This document shows, piece after piece, positions 37,785 through 46,571 of a DNA stretch of 64,000 nt (the stretch's first letter is position 1; every line of letters begins with the position of its first letter). The notes under the pieces were generated by a model. The model saw only the letters and a list, made by a program, of their open reading frames with translations, had not been told where the DNA came from and searched no databases. The position numbers and the translations under genes are program-made. Location of the stretch: assembly GCF_039908635.1 (NCBI RefSeq), contig NZ_CP150918.1, forward strand, positions 1,426,001-1,490,000, given 5' to 3'. The DNA comes from Pseudomonas purpurea. GTDB lineage: Bacteria; Pseudomonadota; Gammaproteobacteria; Pseudomonadales; Pseudomonadaceae.

Positions 37785-38495
37785 CTAGTGAGTCGGTCCG
37801 AGGAACGCCAGCCATCGGCGTTCAGCGAGGCGGAACAGGCCAACCAGCGCGAAGGTGACCGTCAGGTAAATCAACGCAGCAATGCCGAACGACTGGAAGG
37901 TCAGGAAGGTTGCCGAGTTGGCGTCCCGTGCGACTTTCAGGATGTCGGGGATGGTCGCGGTGAACGCCACGGTGGTCGAGTGCAGCATCAGGATCACTTC
38001 GTTGCTGTAGTAGGGCAGCGAACGACGCAGGGCTGACGGCATGATCACGTAGGCATAGAGCTTCCAGCCTGTGAGGCCGTAGGCTTTTGCCGCTTCGACT
38101 TCACCGTGGGCCATGCTGCGGATCGCCCCGGCGAAAATCTCCGTGGTGTAGGCGCAGGTGTTCAGGGCAAAGGCCAGAATGGTGCAGTTCATCGCATCGC
38201 GAAAGAACGCATCGAGCACCGGTTGCGCACGAACGGCTGCCAGGCTGTAGATCCCGGTGTAGCAGATCAGTAGCTGGATATACAGCGGCGTGCCGCGAAA
38301 CAGGTAGGTGTAGAACTGCACTGGCCAACGCACGTAAAGCTTGGGCGAAACCCGGGCGATGGACAGCGGGATCGACACCAGAAAGCCGATGAAGATCGAG
38401 GCGCTGAGCAGCCACATGGTCATCGCCAGGCCGGTGATGTGGTAGCCGTCGCTGTAAAGGAAGGGTTTCCAGTATTCCTGCAGTAACTCAATCAT
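37785..38495 (-). CDS. Basic amino-acid ABC permease (HisM/AotM-like)
   Basis: A 236-aa inner-membrane permease of the His/Glu/Gln family with about five helices. The conserved EAA loop reads HGEVEAAKAYGLTGWKLYAYVIMPSALR. Its start overlaps the end of the neighbouring permease by 4 bp, so the pair is translationally coupled and forms the heterodimeric channel. Confidence 0.92.
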   Translation of the reverse strand: MIELLQEYWKPFLYSDGYHITGLAMTMWLLSASIFIGFLVSIPLSIARVSPKLYVRWPVQFYTYLFRGTPLYIQLLICYTGIYSLAAVRAQPVLDAFFRDAMNCTILAFALNTCAYTTEIFAGAIRSMAHGEVEAAKAYGLTGWKLYAYVIMPSALRRSLPYYSNEVILMLHSTTVAFTATIPDILKVARDANSATFLTFQSFGIAALIYLTVTFALVGLFRLAERRWLAFLGPTH

Positions 38496-39220
38496 CGTAC
38501 GGCCTCCCGGGCACCGGCGGCATAACGGCGTTCAAGCCTGCGCAGGACAAAGTTTGAAGCACTGGTGATCAGCAGGTAGATCAGCGCGGCCAGCACCAGG
38601 AAGTAGAACAGTTGATAGGTGCTTTTACCGGCGTCCTGCGCAGCCTTGACCAGATCGGCCAGGCCGATGATCGACACCAGCGCGGTGGCCTTGAGCATCA
38701 CCATCCAGTTGTTACCGATGCCCGGCAGGGCAAAACGCATCATTTGCGGGAACACCACGAAGCGAAACCGCTGGCCGCGCTTGAGGCCGTAGGCCGTGGC
38801 GGCTTCGACCTGGCCCCGTGGCACGGCAAGGATCGCTCCGCGGAACGTTTCGGTGAAGTACGCGCCATAGATGAAGCCCAGGGTGATGACCCCGGCGCTG
38901 AACGGGTTGATTTCGATGTAGTCCCATTCCATGAAATTGGTGAAGGACGTCAGCCAGGTTTGCAGGCTGTAGAAAATCAGCAGCATCAACACCAGGTCAG
39001 GTACGCCACGAATCAGCGTGGTGTAGAACTGGGCCGGCACCCGCAGCAGTCTGGCGCTGGAGAGTTTGGCACTGGCGCCGAGCAGGCCGAGCAATACGGC
39101 CACCAAGAGCGACAACACCGACAATTTGATGGTCATCCAGGTGCCTTGCATCAGCAGCGGGCCAAAGCCCTTCAAGCTGAAAGCGGAGAGCCCCAGGTTT
39201 TGTAAGAGATCTTCGAACAT
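38492..39220 (-). CDS. Basic amino-acid ABC permease (HisQ/AotQ-like)
   Basis: A 242-aa permease, partner of the gene at 37785. EAA loop: PRGQVEAATAYGLKRGQRFRFVVFPQMMR. Begins MFEDLLQNLGLSAFSLKGFGPLLM. It is separated from the upstream binding-protein gene by a hairpin with T run (39243-39272), likely lowering its expression relative to the binding protein. Confidence 0.92.
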   Translation of the reverse strand: MFEDLLQNLGLSAFSLKGFGPLLMQGTWMTIKLSVLSLLVAVLLGLLGASAKLSSARLLRVPAQFYTTLIRGVPDLVLMLLIFYSLQTWLTSFTNFMEWDYIEINPFSAGVITLGFIYGAYFTETFRGAILAVPRGQVEAATAYGLKRGQRFRFVVFPQMMRFALPGIGNNWMVMLKATALVSIIGLADLVKAAQDAGKSTYQLFYFLVLAALIYLLITSASNFVLRRLERRYAAGAREAVR

Positions 39221-39242
39221 AAAATCAGCGACCTGATAGCGT

Positions 39243-39272
39243 AAAAAAAGCGCCCATCACGAGGATGGGCGC
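39243..39272 (-). terminator. Intercistronic attenuating terminator
   Basis: On the minus strand GCGCCCATC / GATGGGCGC is followed by TTTTTTT, directly after the binding-protein stop and 22 bp before the permease ATG. It should give an excess of binding protein over permease transcripts. Confidence 0.85.
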
Positions 39273-39278
39273 CGGGCG

Positions 39279-40061
39279 TTACTTACCGCTGTACAGATTC
39301 AGATCACCGAAGTGTTTCTTTTGAATGGTGGCGTAGGTGCCATCGTCGTGTAACGCTTTGATACCTTTATCCAGAAGGGCCTTGAGCTCTTTGTTACCTT
39401 TCGAGATACCGACAGCCGTTTTGGCCGGCAGCAACGGATCGTCAACCGGCTTGCTGACTTCGTAATCAGCGCCTTGTGGCGACTTCAAAAAGCCCAGTTC
39501 GGCTTGCAGCATGTCCTGGATCGAGGCGTCCAGGCGACCGGAGGTCAGGTCTGCGTAAACCTGGTCCTGGTTGGCGTAGGCCTGGGTGGTCACGCCGGCC
39601 TTGTCCAGAATGGCCTTGGCGTAGGCTTCCTGGATGGTGCCTTGCTCGTAGCCGACTTTTTTACCTTTGAGCGACGCCAGGTCAGTGCTCAGGCCGGAAC
39701 CTTTCTTGAACACCAGCGACGTTGGGCCGGAGAACAGCTCGCTGGAGAAGTCGATGACCTTCTCGCGGGCCGGGGTGACGGTCATGGATGAGATCACGCC
39801 GTCGAATTTATTGGCCTTGAGGCCCGGAATCATGCCGTCGAAATCGCTTTCGACCCACTTGCACTTGACCTTCAGCTCGGCGCAGATGGCATTGCCCAGG
39901 TCGATATCGAAGCCTACCAGGCTGCCGTCGGCGGCTTTGGACTCGAAGGGTGCGTAGGAAGGGTCAACGCCAAATCGCAGTTCTTTGTATTCCTTGGCCG
40001 TGGCTACACCTGCGGCCATGCACAACGCCAGTGCAGAAAGGGTCAGCAATGCTTTTTTCAT
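39279..40061 (-). CDS. Periplasmic basic-amino-acid-binding protein (HisJ/AotJ-like)
   Basis: A 260-aa solute-binding protein, family 3. The signal peptide MKKALLTLSALALCMAAGVATA is cleaved about residue 22, followed by LRFGVDPSYAPFESKAADGS and LVGFDIDLGNAIC, and SSMTVTPAREKVIDFS is the family's ligand-closing segment. Two Cys (AICAELKVKCKW) form the disulfide known in LAO/HisJ. First gene of the leftward operon. Ligand could be histidine, lysine, arginine or ornithine. Confidence 0.9.
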   Translation of the reverse strand: MKKALLTLSALALCMAAGVATAKEYKELRFGVDPSYAPFESKAADGSLVGFDIDLGNAICAELKVKCKWVESDFDGMIPGLKANKFDGVISSMTVTPAREKVIDFSSELFSGPTSLVFKKGSGLSTDLASLKGKKVGYEQGTIQEAYAKAILDKAGVTTQAYANQDQVYADLTSGRLDASIQDMLQAELGFLKSPQGADYEVSKPVDDPLLPAKTAVGISKGNKELKALLDKGIKALHDDGTYATIQKKHFGDLNLYSGK

Positions 40062-40385
40062 TATTCAATCCCTAAGAACCAATATGAGCGCTTGTGGCGC
40101 AGAAGTATTGTTACTGGAAAGCGTAAGACTTAATGAAAGTAGCAATTTCCGAACCAGAGTCCCGAACAGGCGTTTTAAAAGATGATACAAGAAGCGTCTT
40201 GGGGCGATTCGTGCCCGAAAATGGGCGCTTTGAGTTTGTTGCACCAGCGCGGAGCAAGTCGGAGTGAGAGGGCGTGATTCGACGGGAGGCTGGACGATTC
40301 CCCAAATCAGCCACCGCGCTCCTTGAGAGCGAGCGCAGTGGCAGGTTTGCGGCGGTAATGCAGCTGATGAGGCGTAACGGAGGTG
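40062..40385. other. 324-bp promoter region of the amino-acid transport operon
   Basis: It should hold the binding-protein promoter (leftward). It also covers the space after quiP's end. No supported genes or strong repeats. Confidence 0.5.
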
Positions 40386-42837
40386 TTACTTGCCTGGCAC
40401 CAGGGTCAGACGCGTCTTGCCGTAGACCTTGTCGAAGTTCTGCGGCTGCATCGGCAGGCTCTGGTACTGGCCTTTGAGCCATGGCTCGATGCCGTTGAGG
40501 TAGTTCGGGCTGGCCGGATTACCCGATTGGCCGGTACCGTTCTGGCCCATCAGCGGTTCGGCCTGGCCGAAGTCGACAATAAAGCGCATGGCAGGCACCA
40601 ATGTGGTGCTGAAGTCCTTGCCCCAGGTGTAGGCGGCGGTGTTCAGCGTGGTGTGATCGCCGCCCGCGGCCATCGGCCCGCGAACAGTCTGGCCGCTGCT
40701 GTTCTTCCATTCGTAGTGGTGCAGTTTGCCCCACTGCCAGGCCTTGTGATCGGTGCCCATCTGGCTTTCGCCAGCGGCGATGGCGGCTGCCAGGCTGCGG
40801 GCGAGAATGGCCGGTTTGTCTTCCTTCTGCGGGGTGCGCACGTCATCCCAGAACGGACTGTCTTCACGCCCCAGCAAGTGGTCGGCCTGAGCCGGGTACG
40901 ACAACGTGCCGTTGGCGAGGAAGGCTTTCCAGGCCGGGCTGGACTCGGGGCCCAGTTCGTCGAGGAACATCTGTTTCATGCTTTCTTGCAGGAACAACCC
41001 GTAGATCGCCGCGTCAGCCGAGGTCGGGCTGAGCTTGCCGTCGAACGCCATCAAACGGCTGAACGCCTCGCGTGCCTTGGCCGCATCCGCAGCGGGCAGG
41101 GCGTCGATGGCTTTTTTCAGCGGCTGGGACATGCCCGGGGCCTCGAACATTTTCTTTAGTTTGGCGGCGAACGTCGTGGTCTGGTCGTACTGCATGGCGA
41201 TCAGGCTGCGGCTATCGTGCTTGCCGGCGCCGGCCAGTTCGGCCATCCGCTCGCCACGCTCCGGTGCCGCCCAGGAGTTGGACAGTTGCATGCCATAACC
41301 ATGGGGGATGACCCGCTGGTTGGCGGTGCCGAGCCAGCCCTGCGCCGGGTCCTGGTCGTACGGGTGGAGCATCGGGTCGGCGTAACCGTCCCAATCGTAA
41401 CGGCCTTCCCAGCCCGGCGATGGCAACAAGCCTTCGCCTTCACGGCGATTGGGGAAACGCCCGGTGACTTGCCAGCCGATGTTGCTGGCGTCGGCGAACA
41501 CCATGTTCAGGGCGATGGCGCGGATCTCGCGGCTGGCGTCGGAGGCTTTCTCGACATTCTGCGCACGCGACAGGTCAAAGAATGCGTCCAGGCTCTTGTC
41601 ATCGCTGAAGCCCGGTTGCTGCAAGGCCAGACCGAAACCGTTGGCCAGTGCCAGGGCCTTGGGCGCTGTTGAGCAACGGGCCGTGGCGGGTTTCGTACAC
41701 GGCTTCGCGAATCGGCCGCTGGCCTTTGACGAAGTAGGTTTCGTTACGAACGATTGCCGGTTGCCATTTGCCGCCGACCTCATAGGTCAGGCCATTGCCC
41801 TGGCGTTTGATTTTTTCCAGGAACAGGTCCTGGTTGTCGCCCAGAACGGCGGTCATGCTCCACGCCACTTTGCCGTTGAAGCCGCTCAGGACCATCGGCA
41901 GCCCGGCGATCGAGACACCGGCCGCCTGGTATTTCGGTGCACGGATCTGCACGTAACTCCACAGCGACGGCACGCCGATCGGCATCTGGCTGGTGCTGGC
42001 CAACAGGCTTTTGCCGCTGCGGCTGCGCTGCGGGGCGATGGCCCAGTTGGTCGACGAGGTGGCACCCAGCAGGTTGAGTCGCGACAGTTGATCGGTGGCG
42101 TTGGTGATTTGCGTCAGGCCCGGTACGGCACCGCTGAGCGTGAGGCCCTGCAGCTTTTGCGCTTCTGCCAGCGGCAGCTGTTCATCCGGGTAAGAAGGCG
42201 TCAGCCAGGCGAGTTTGTCGGCGCTCACGGTTTGCGCCAGCATCAACGAGGAAATCTCTTCTGGCAGGTTCGCCGACTGGCTGAAATTCAGCAGGCAGAA
42301 GATCAGCGCCGAGTCTTCCGGTTTCCAGTATTCGGGTTTGTAGCCGGTGGCGGCGAGGTCTGGCGGCAGCTTGTCGCGGTAGCGGAACAGGTAGGCGTTG
42401 ACCCCGCGGGCATAGACTTCGAAGAAGCGCTTGAGGCGTGGCGACGAGGCTTTGTAGAGCTCGCCGGCGCTTTTCTTCAGGTTGACGGCGCGCATGTAAC
42501 GATCTGCGTCGAGCAGGTCCGGGCCAGACATTTCGGCCAGTCGGCCCTGGGCCAGCAGGCGCAGGGTAACCATCTGCGTGATGCGGTCGCTGGCATGGAC
42601 GTAGCCGAGGGTGAACAGCGCGTCGTGGAAGCTGTTGCTCTCGATCAGCGGCATGCCCATGGCATTGCGGCGAACCGAAACGTTCTGCGCCAGGCCCTTG
42701 AGGGGCTGCACACCGGAGGTTGGCGGCAGGCTGTCTTGAGCGTTCCAGGTCTGGCAGCCGCTGAGGGCGAGAACACTGGCCACTGCTGCGGCAACGCCGA
42801 ACCGGGGAATAAAAGGTGTAAGGGCTGGCGAGGCCAT
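40386..42837 (-). pseudogene. quiP: Acyl-homoserine lactone acylase QuiP, frameshifted as sequenced
   Basis: A penicillin-acylase-family Ntn hydrolase resembling P. aeruginosa QuiP, which degrades long-chain acyl-homoserine lactones. Exported lipoprotein-like N-terminus (LALSGC), alpha subunit, then the beta-subunit nucleophile region [19 protein letters not shown]. The reading frame changes at GGG 41661-41663 (+ strand): removing one G gives [19 protein letters not shown] and joins the halves into an 816-aa protein; C-terminal half [14 protein letters not shown]...SNSW follows. ATG 42837 has CAGGAG upstream. No other lesion, so a sequencing error is plausible; a true null would alter quorum-signal turnover. 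Confidence 0.85.
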
Positions 42838-43105
42838 GGCAAAGCTCCTGCGGGGGGTAGCGTCAGTAAAGGCGCTACGTTAGTGAGCAGGAGGGGGGCG
42901 CGCAAGCGGGGGCAGAGCTTATTTCAAGGTTTGTCCGATAAATGATTGTTCCCGCGTGCAGCAAAGGAATGCAGCCCGTGATTCTGCGCGTCAGATCCAG
43001 AGCCGAATGCGGAGCGTGCGCAGAGGTATCGATGACTTGCCTGTAGGAAGAGGAGATGCTGAAGTGCTGAAAACCCAATGCCCCCCTGAATGAGACAAAC
43101 ACGCC

Positions 43106-43663
43106 ATGGAACTCAAGGCTAACGCGGCGCTGATCCTGATCGATCAACAAAAAGGCATTCACCACCAAAGGCTCGGGCCGCGCAACAACCCGCAGGCCGA
43201 AGAGCGCATCGCCGACCTGCTGGCACATTGGCGCAGTACAGGGCGCCCGGTGATTCATGTACAGCACCTGTCGCGCTCACCAGACTCGGTGTTCTGGCCG
43301 CAACAGCCGGGTGTGGAGTTTCAGGAGCGTTGCCTGCCGTTGCCGGGCGAGTCTGTGGTCCAGAAACACGTACCGGATGCGTTCTGTTCGACGGGGCTGG
43401 AGGCGAGTTTGCGTGAGGCGGGGATCGATCAGTTGATCATTGTCGGCGTGGCGACCCACAACTCGGTGGAGTCTACGGCGCGCACAGCGGGGAATCTGGG
43501 GTTTGCAACGTGGGTGGTCGAGGATGCGTGCTTTACCTTCGACAAGGCTGATTTTTTCGGCAAGGCCCATTCAGCGCAGGAGGTGCATGCGATGTCATTG
43601 GGCAATTTGCAGGATGAGTACGCAACCGTCATCAGCACGGCGAAAATTCTGCAGGTCGACTGA
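43106..43663 (+). CDS. Isochorismatase-like hydrolase with Ser in place of the catalytic Cys
   Basis: A 185-aa protein of the cysteine-hydrolase fold. The catalytic Asp is in LILIDQQKG and the Lys in VVQKHVPDAF. The usual TxxCVxxTAR triad Cys is replaced: the segment reads GVATHNSVESTARTAG, with Ser at the nucleophile place. A subfamily in pseudomonads seems to share this. The reaction is therefore uncertain. No operon partners. Confidence 0.8.
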   Translation: MELKANAALILIDQQKGIHHQRLGPRNNPQAEERIADLLAHWRSTGRPVIHVQHLSRSPDSVFWPQQPGVEFQERCLPLPGESVVQKHVPDAFCSTGLEASLREAGIDQLIIVGVATHNSVESTARTAGNLGFATWVVEDACFTFDKADFFGKAHSAQEVHAMSLGNLQDEYATVISTAKILQVD

Positions 43664-43669
43664 AATCCC

Positions 43670-43830
43670 TGTGGGAGCGAGCTTGCTCGCGATGGTGGCC
43701 TGCCTGAGATAGTTCTATTGGATGTGCCGCCGTCATCGCGAGCAAGGGGTCTACGGTGGACACAAAAGCTGTGTACGGCGCAGATCGGCTGTGGGAACAC
43801 GTCGTGCGGCTTTCCACTTGCTCGCGATGG
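43670..43830. repeat. Broken REP cluster
   Basis: A full REP (TGTGGGAGCGAGCTTGCTCG) at 43670, a mirror copy CATCGCGAGCAAG at 43734-43746 that stops short of its expected CTCGCTCCCACA end, 70 bp of unrelated DNA, and then CTTGCTCGCGATGG at 43817-43830. The second REP appears split by, or fused across, the foreign segment. Confidence 0.75.
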
Positions 43831-43866
43831 CGATTCAACCGGCGAAAACGATGTTCGCCCGAAGCA

Positions 43867-44076
43867 TCAAGCGCCGTGGCACTTCTTGAATTTCTTGCCG
43901 TTGCCGCATGGGCAAGGATCGTTGCGGCCGACGTCTTTCAAGGCATTGCGCACCGGCTCCTGGTGAGCGTGGCCGCAGTTCGGGCCGTGGACATGGCCAT
44001 GGTCGTGATCATGGTGCTCGTGATGGTCATGATCGTGGTTGCAGTCAGGGCCATGGACATGAGGTTGCTGGGTCAT
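43867..44076 (-). CDS. Small His-rich SEC-C metal-binding protein
   Basis: A 69-aa protein. The N-terminal 35 residues are a His/Asp run ([20 protein letters not shown]...) and the C-terminus is a SEC-C zinc motif ([20 protein letters not shown]). Both parts would bind Zn or Ni. It lies 5 bp after the LEA2 lipoprotein gene on the same strand, so it is probably expressed with it. Function unknown; a metal storage or chaperone role is an inference. Confidence 0.85.
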   Translation of the reverse strand: MTQQPHVHGPDCNHDHDHHEHHDHDHGHVHGPNCGHAHQEPVRNALKDVGRNDPCPCGNGKKFKKCHGA

Positions 44077-44081
44077 TGGGG

Positions 44082-44567
44082 TTACTCCGGAATTAAATCG
44101 GCGGGGATTATCACGCCATTACGCGCCAGGTGCACGTAATGGGCGATGAATAATCCGGTTTCCAGCTCACCTTCCAGACGATAGGGAATCGTTTGATCCG
44201 GTTTCTTCAGTAATTTCACCAGGTCGCGCACCTGGGGCCAGAGGTTGGTGCGGATCGGCACCTTATAGCGGCCGCTGCTGTGGGGGGCGACCGTAACCCA
44301 GCGTTCGTACTCGCCATCGGCCAGCAACAGGTCACCCAGGTGGACCCGGTACTCGATACCCCGGACCGTCAGGTCGCTGTCGTTGGGGTTGTCGACGCGA
44401 AAGTGCAGCACGAATTTTTGCTCCAGCAGCTTGGCGCGAACCACTTCAACCTTGACCAAATGCACCTGCGGCTCCAGGGCGTCGTCGCTGAACCAGGACG
44501 CGCAGCCTGCGAGTCCCAGAACTATGAGCAGGCTGATAGTGCGCAGTGCACGCCATTGGCCGAGCAT
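44082..44567 (-). CDS. LEA type 2 family lipoprotein
   Basis: A 161-aa lipoprotein: lipobox LGLAGC (Cys about residue 22), then a LEA_2/WHy domain ([41 protein letters not shown]...), a beta-sandwich seen in envelope proteins. Part of a leftward run of small genes (methyltransferase-like, YchJ, LEA2, SEC-C). Confidence 0.85.
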   Translation of the reverse strand: MLGQWRALRTISLLIVLGLAGCASWFSDDALEPQVHLVKVEVVRAKLLEQKFVLHFRVDNPNDSDLTVRGIEYRVHLGDLLLADGEYERWVTVAPHSSGRYKVPIRTNLWPQVRDLVKLLKKPDQTIPYRLEGELETGLFIAHYVHLARNGVIIPADLIPE

Positions 44568-44614
44568 GAGTAACTCCCTTTGGATGCTCAGTCCAGCCGG
44601 GGCTGAACGTCACG

Positions 44615-45091
44615 TTAGCGGGTGACGTAACTCGAACAGCACTTCTTGAATTTCTGCCCGCTGGCACAGGGGCAGGCGTCGTTGCGTCCGGCCTTGAGTG
44701 CCACGGTCGGGTCGATGAAATACCAGTGGCCGGCGTTCTGCACGAACGACGAACACTCGCGATGGCTGTGCTCGCCGGTGCTGTCGTGCCAGCGCGCCGT
44801 GAAGGTCACGAAAGCGTGCTCCGGCTGACCGCCAAACACTTCGGAGCTTTCGACCTCAAGGCCCAGCCAGGTACTTTGCGCGCTCCAGTCGCTGATGGAC
44901 TGGCGATCCAGTCCCGACTGCTGGGCGGGCAGGGTGGTGGCCACCAGATAGTCGACCAGCCCCAGCACGTAAGCGCTGTAGCGCGAGCGCATCAATGCCT
45001 CGGCGCACGGCGCCGGGTGACCGGCATGGTAATGGCCACAGCAGGCGTCGAGTGGGGTGCCGCTGCCGCACGGGCAAATGGATGTACTCAT
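44615..45091 (-). CDS. YchJ family protein with two SEC-C motifs
   Basis: A 158-aa protein. N-terminal [21 protein letters not shown], an NTF2-like YchJ middle domain ([43 protein letters not shown]), and C-terminal [23 protein letters not shown] 45091 is internal to a longer frame; the longer version has no start support. Four bases separate it from the methyltransferase-like gene upstream. Confidence 0.9.
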   Translation of the reverse strand: MSTSICPCGSGTPLDACCGHYHAGHPAPCAEALMRSRYSAYVLGLVDYLVATTLPAQQSGLDRQSISDWSAQSTWLGLEVESSEVFGGQPEHAFVTFTARWHDSTGEHSHRECSSFVQNAGHWYFIDPTVALKAGRNDACPCASGQKFKKCCSSYVTR

Positions 45092-45095
45092 CGGG

Positions 45096-45593
45096 TTACC
45101 ACCAGTATTTTCCGAAGTTTTCCGGATTGGCCCAGAATCGCGCATTCAGCCAGTCGGGCACTTGTTTGTAGTCAAGCAGATCGTAGGTAAATAGCGTCAG
45201 CACCTGTTCTTCGCGCTGGAAGCGCTCGCTGGCTTGCAGGGCCAGGGAGAAGAAGTCCGTCTCCAGCCAGCCGCAGGCGTGCAGGTCGGCCAGCACCGCG
45301 ATGCGGCTGGCGTTGAGGTTACGAATCCCGCCCAGCAGGTTCAAGCCTTCGCGTTTGGGCAAGTGCTCGAGGCAGTCGACCACCAGCGCCAGGTCAAACC
45401 GTTGCGCCGCGAGTTCAGCCGGCAGCGGGCCGGGCGCCGCCACGTCAACGCGGGTGTGTGGGTGTGCCTGGCGGAACGCGGCCAGAGCCGGGAAGTCGCT
45501 GGCGCCAATCAGCAGCAAACGCTGCGGCGCGTAGCGATCAAGCAACGCGGCGAGGGCTTGCTGGGGTGTGCGCGAAGAAATGCCTGCGGTCAT
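45096..45593 (-). CDS. Methyltransferase-like protein (DUF6231-type)
   Basis: A 165-aa protein resembling a small SAM-dependent methyltransferase fold: [13 protein letters not shown] (motif I-like but lacking the glycine-rich GxGxG), [15 protein letters not shown] (motif IV/post-I). It ends with aromatic tail [13 protein letters not shown]. Probably a degenerate or specialised member. Begins the leftward cluster with ychJ. Function not known. Confidence 0.7.
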   Translation of the reverse strand: MTAGISSRTPQQALAALLDRYAPQRLLLIGASDFPALAAFRQAHPHTRVDVAAPGPLPAELAAQRFDLALVVDCLEHLPKREGLNLLGGIRNLNASRIAVLADLHACGWLETDFFSLALQASERFQREEQVLTLFTYDLLDYKQVPDWLNARFWANPENFGKYWW

Positions 45594-45731
45594 CGAAGAT
45601 CCTCAATCAGAACCGCAAAGACTAGCCTGCCCGAACGGTTGGGCCTAGAGCGGGTTTACGTGAAATACCGGCAAGCACCGTGAACACGGGACAAAACCGG
45701 GATGGCCTATTGCTGGCGGAGATTAAAACCT

Positions 45732-45775
45732 GGGTCTTTACTCCCTGAATCGGTTCTAAGCCGATCCCTCAGGAG
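45732..45775 (+). promoter_or_regulatory. Hairpin burying the ribosome-binding site of ompA-like gene 1
   Basis: A GGGTCTTTACTCC box begins the element. CTCC (45741-45744) pairs with GGAG (45772-45775), TGA with TCA next to it, and ATCGG (45749-45753) pairs with CCGAT (45761-45765). The Shine-Dalgarno AGGAG at 45771-45775 lies in the stem, 8 nt before the ATG. A similar element precedes the neighbouring paralogue. Confidence 0.7.
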
Positions 45776-45783
45776 AAACAAAT

Positions 45784-46479
45784 ATGAGCATCGTTCGGAC
45801 AGCATTACCCCTGATTCTGCTAACCAGCGTGTTGACTGGTTGTGCAGGTTTGCAGAAAACCGACTGGCCGACGTGCGCGGCGCTGGGCGGTGTGGTTGGC
45901 GCCGGTCTGGGCGCGACGGAAAGCGCGTCGTGGGCGGGTGGTGGCGCGTTGTTCGTTGGCGGCATGGCGGCAGCATATTGCTGGGTACATGGCGACGGTG
46001 ACGAAGACGGCGATGGCGTGCCGGACAGCCGCGACAAGTGCCCGCATACACCTAAAGGCGTGCAGGTTGACGTCAACGGTTGCCCGCCACCACCACCGGT
46101 TCCGGTTGTGGAGGAAGTCGTGGTGGTCAAAGAGGAGACCATCGTCATTCGTGATGTGCACTTCCAGTTCAACTCCTCGAAACTGACCGCTGCGGATGAA
46201 GCCAAGCTTGAGACCATCGCCACTCGCCTGAAAAAAGAAGCACCGAGCGCCCGACTGAGCGTGACCGGGCATACCGACAGTGTGGGCCGTGATACCTACA
46301 ACCAGAAACTGTCGGAACGACGCGCCCATTCGGTGGTGGATTACCTGATCCACGAAGGCGTGCCGCGCGCCAGCTTCGTTTCCGTCAAGGGTGCCGGTGA
46401 AAGCCAGCCTGTGGCCGACAACAAAACCGCAGACGGTCGGGCCATGAACCGCCGTACAGAAATCAAAATCGAGCGTTGA
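45784..46479 (+). CDS. OmpA-family lipoprotein 1
   Basis: A 231-aa outer-membrane protein. Lipobox LLTSVLTGC (Cys about residue 20), hydrophobic Gly/Ala-rich segments (GGVVGAGLGATES, GGMAAAYCWVHGDG), a thrombospondin-type-3 calcium repeat (DEDGDGVPDSRDKCPHTPKG), then an OmpA C-terminal peptidoglycan-binding domain (VHFQFNSSKL..., HTDSVGRDTYNQKLSERRAHSV, MNRRTEIKIER). Paralogous to the next gene, 92 bp downstream. Its ribosome-binding site is buried in a hairpin. Confidence 0.92.
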   Translation: MSIVRTALPLILLTSVLTGCAGLQKTDWPTCAALGGVVGAGLGATESASWAGGGALFVGGMAAAYCWVHGDGDEDGDGVPDSRDKCPHTPKGVQVDVNGCPPPPPVPVVEEVVVVKEETIVIRDVHFQFNSSKLTAADEAKLETIATRLKKEAPSARLSVTGHTDSVGRDTYNQKLSERRAHSVVDYLIHEGVPRASFVSVKGAGESQPVADNKTADGRAMNRRTEIKIER

Positions 46480-46518
46480 AAGTTCCCCGCAATCCGCGGC
46501 TTGTGCAGTCGCGGATGC

Positions 46519-46563
46519 GGGTCTTTACTCCTGTGTGACCGGTATGGGCCGGTAACACAGGAG
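46519..46563 (+). promoter_or_regulatory. Hairpin burying the ribosome-binding site of ompA-like gene 2
   Basis: The same GGGTCTTTACTCC box starts at 46519. CTCCTGTGT (46528-46536) is perfectly complementary to ACACAGGAG (46555-46563), with inner CCGG/CCGG. The Shine-Dalgarno AGGAG (46559-46563) is in the stem and 8 nt from the ATG. The stem differs in sequence from the first element yet keeps pairing. Confidence 0.75.
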
Positions 46564-46571
46564 CATTCACG

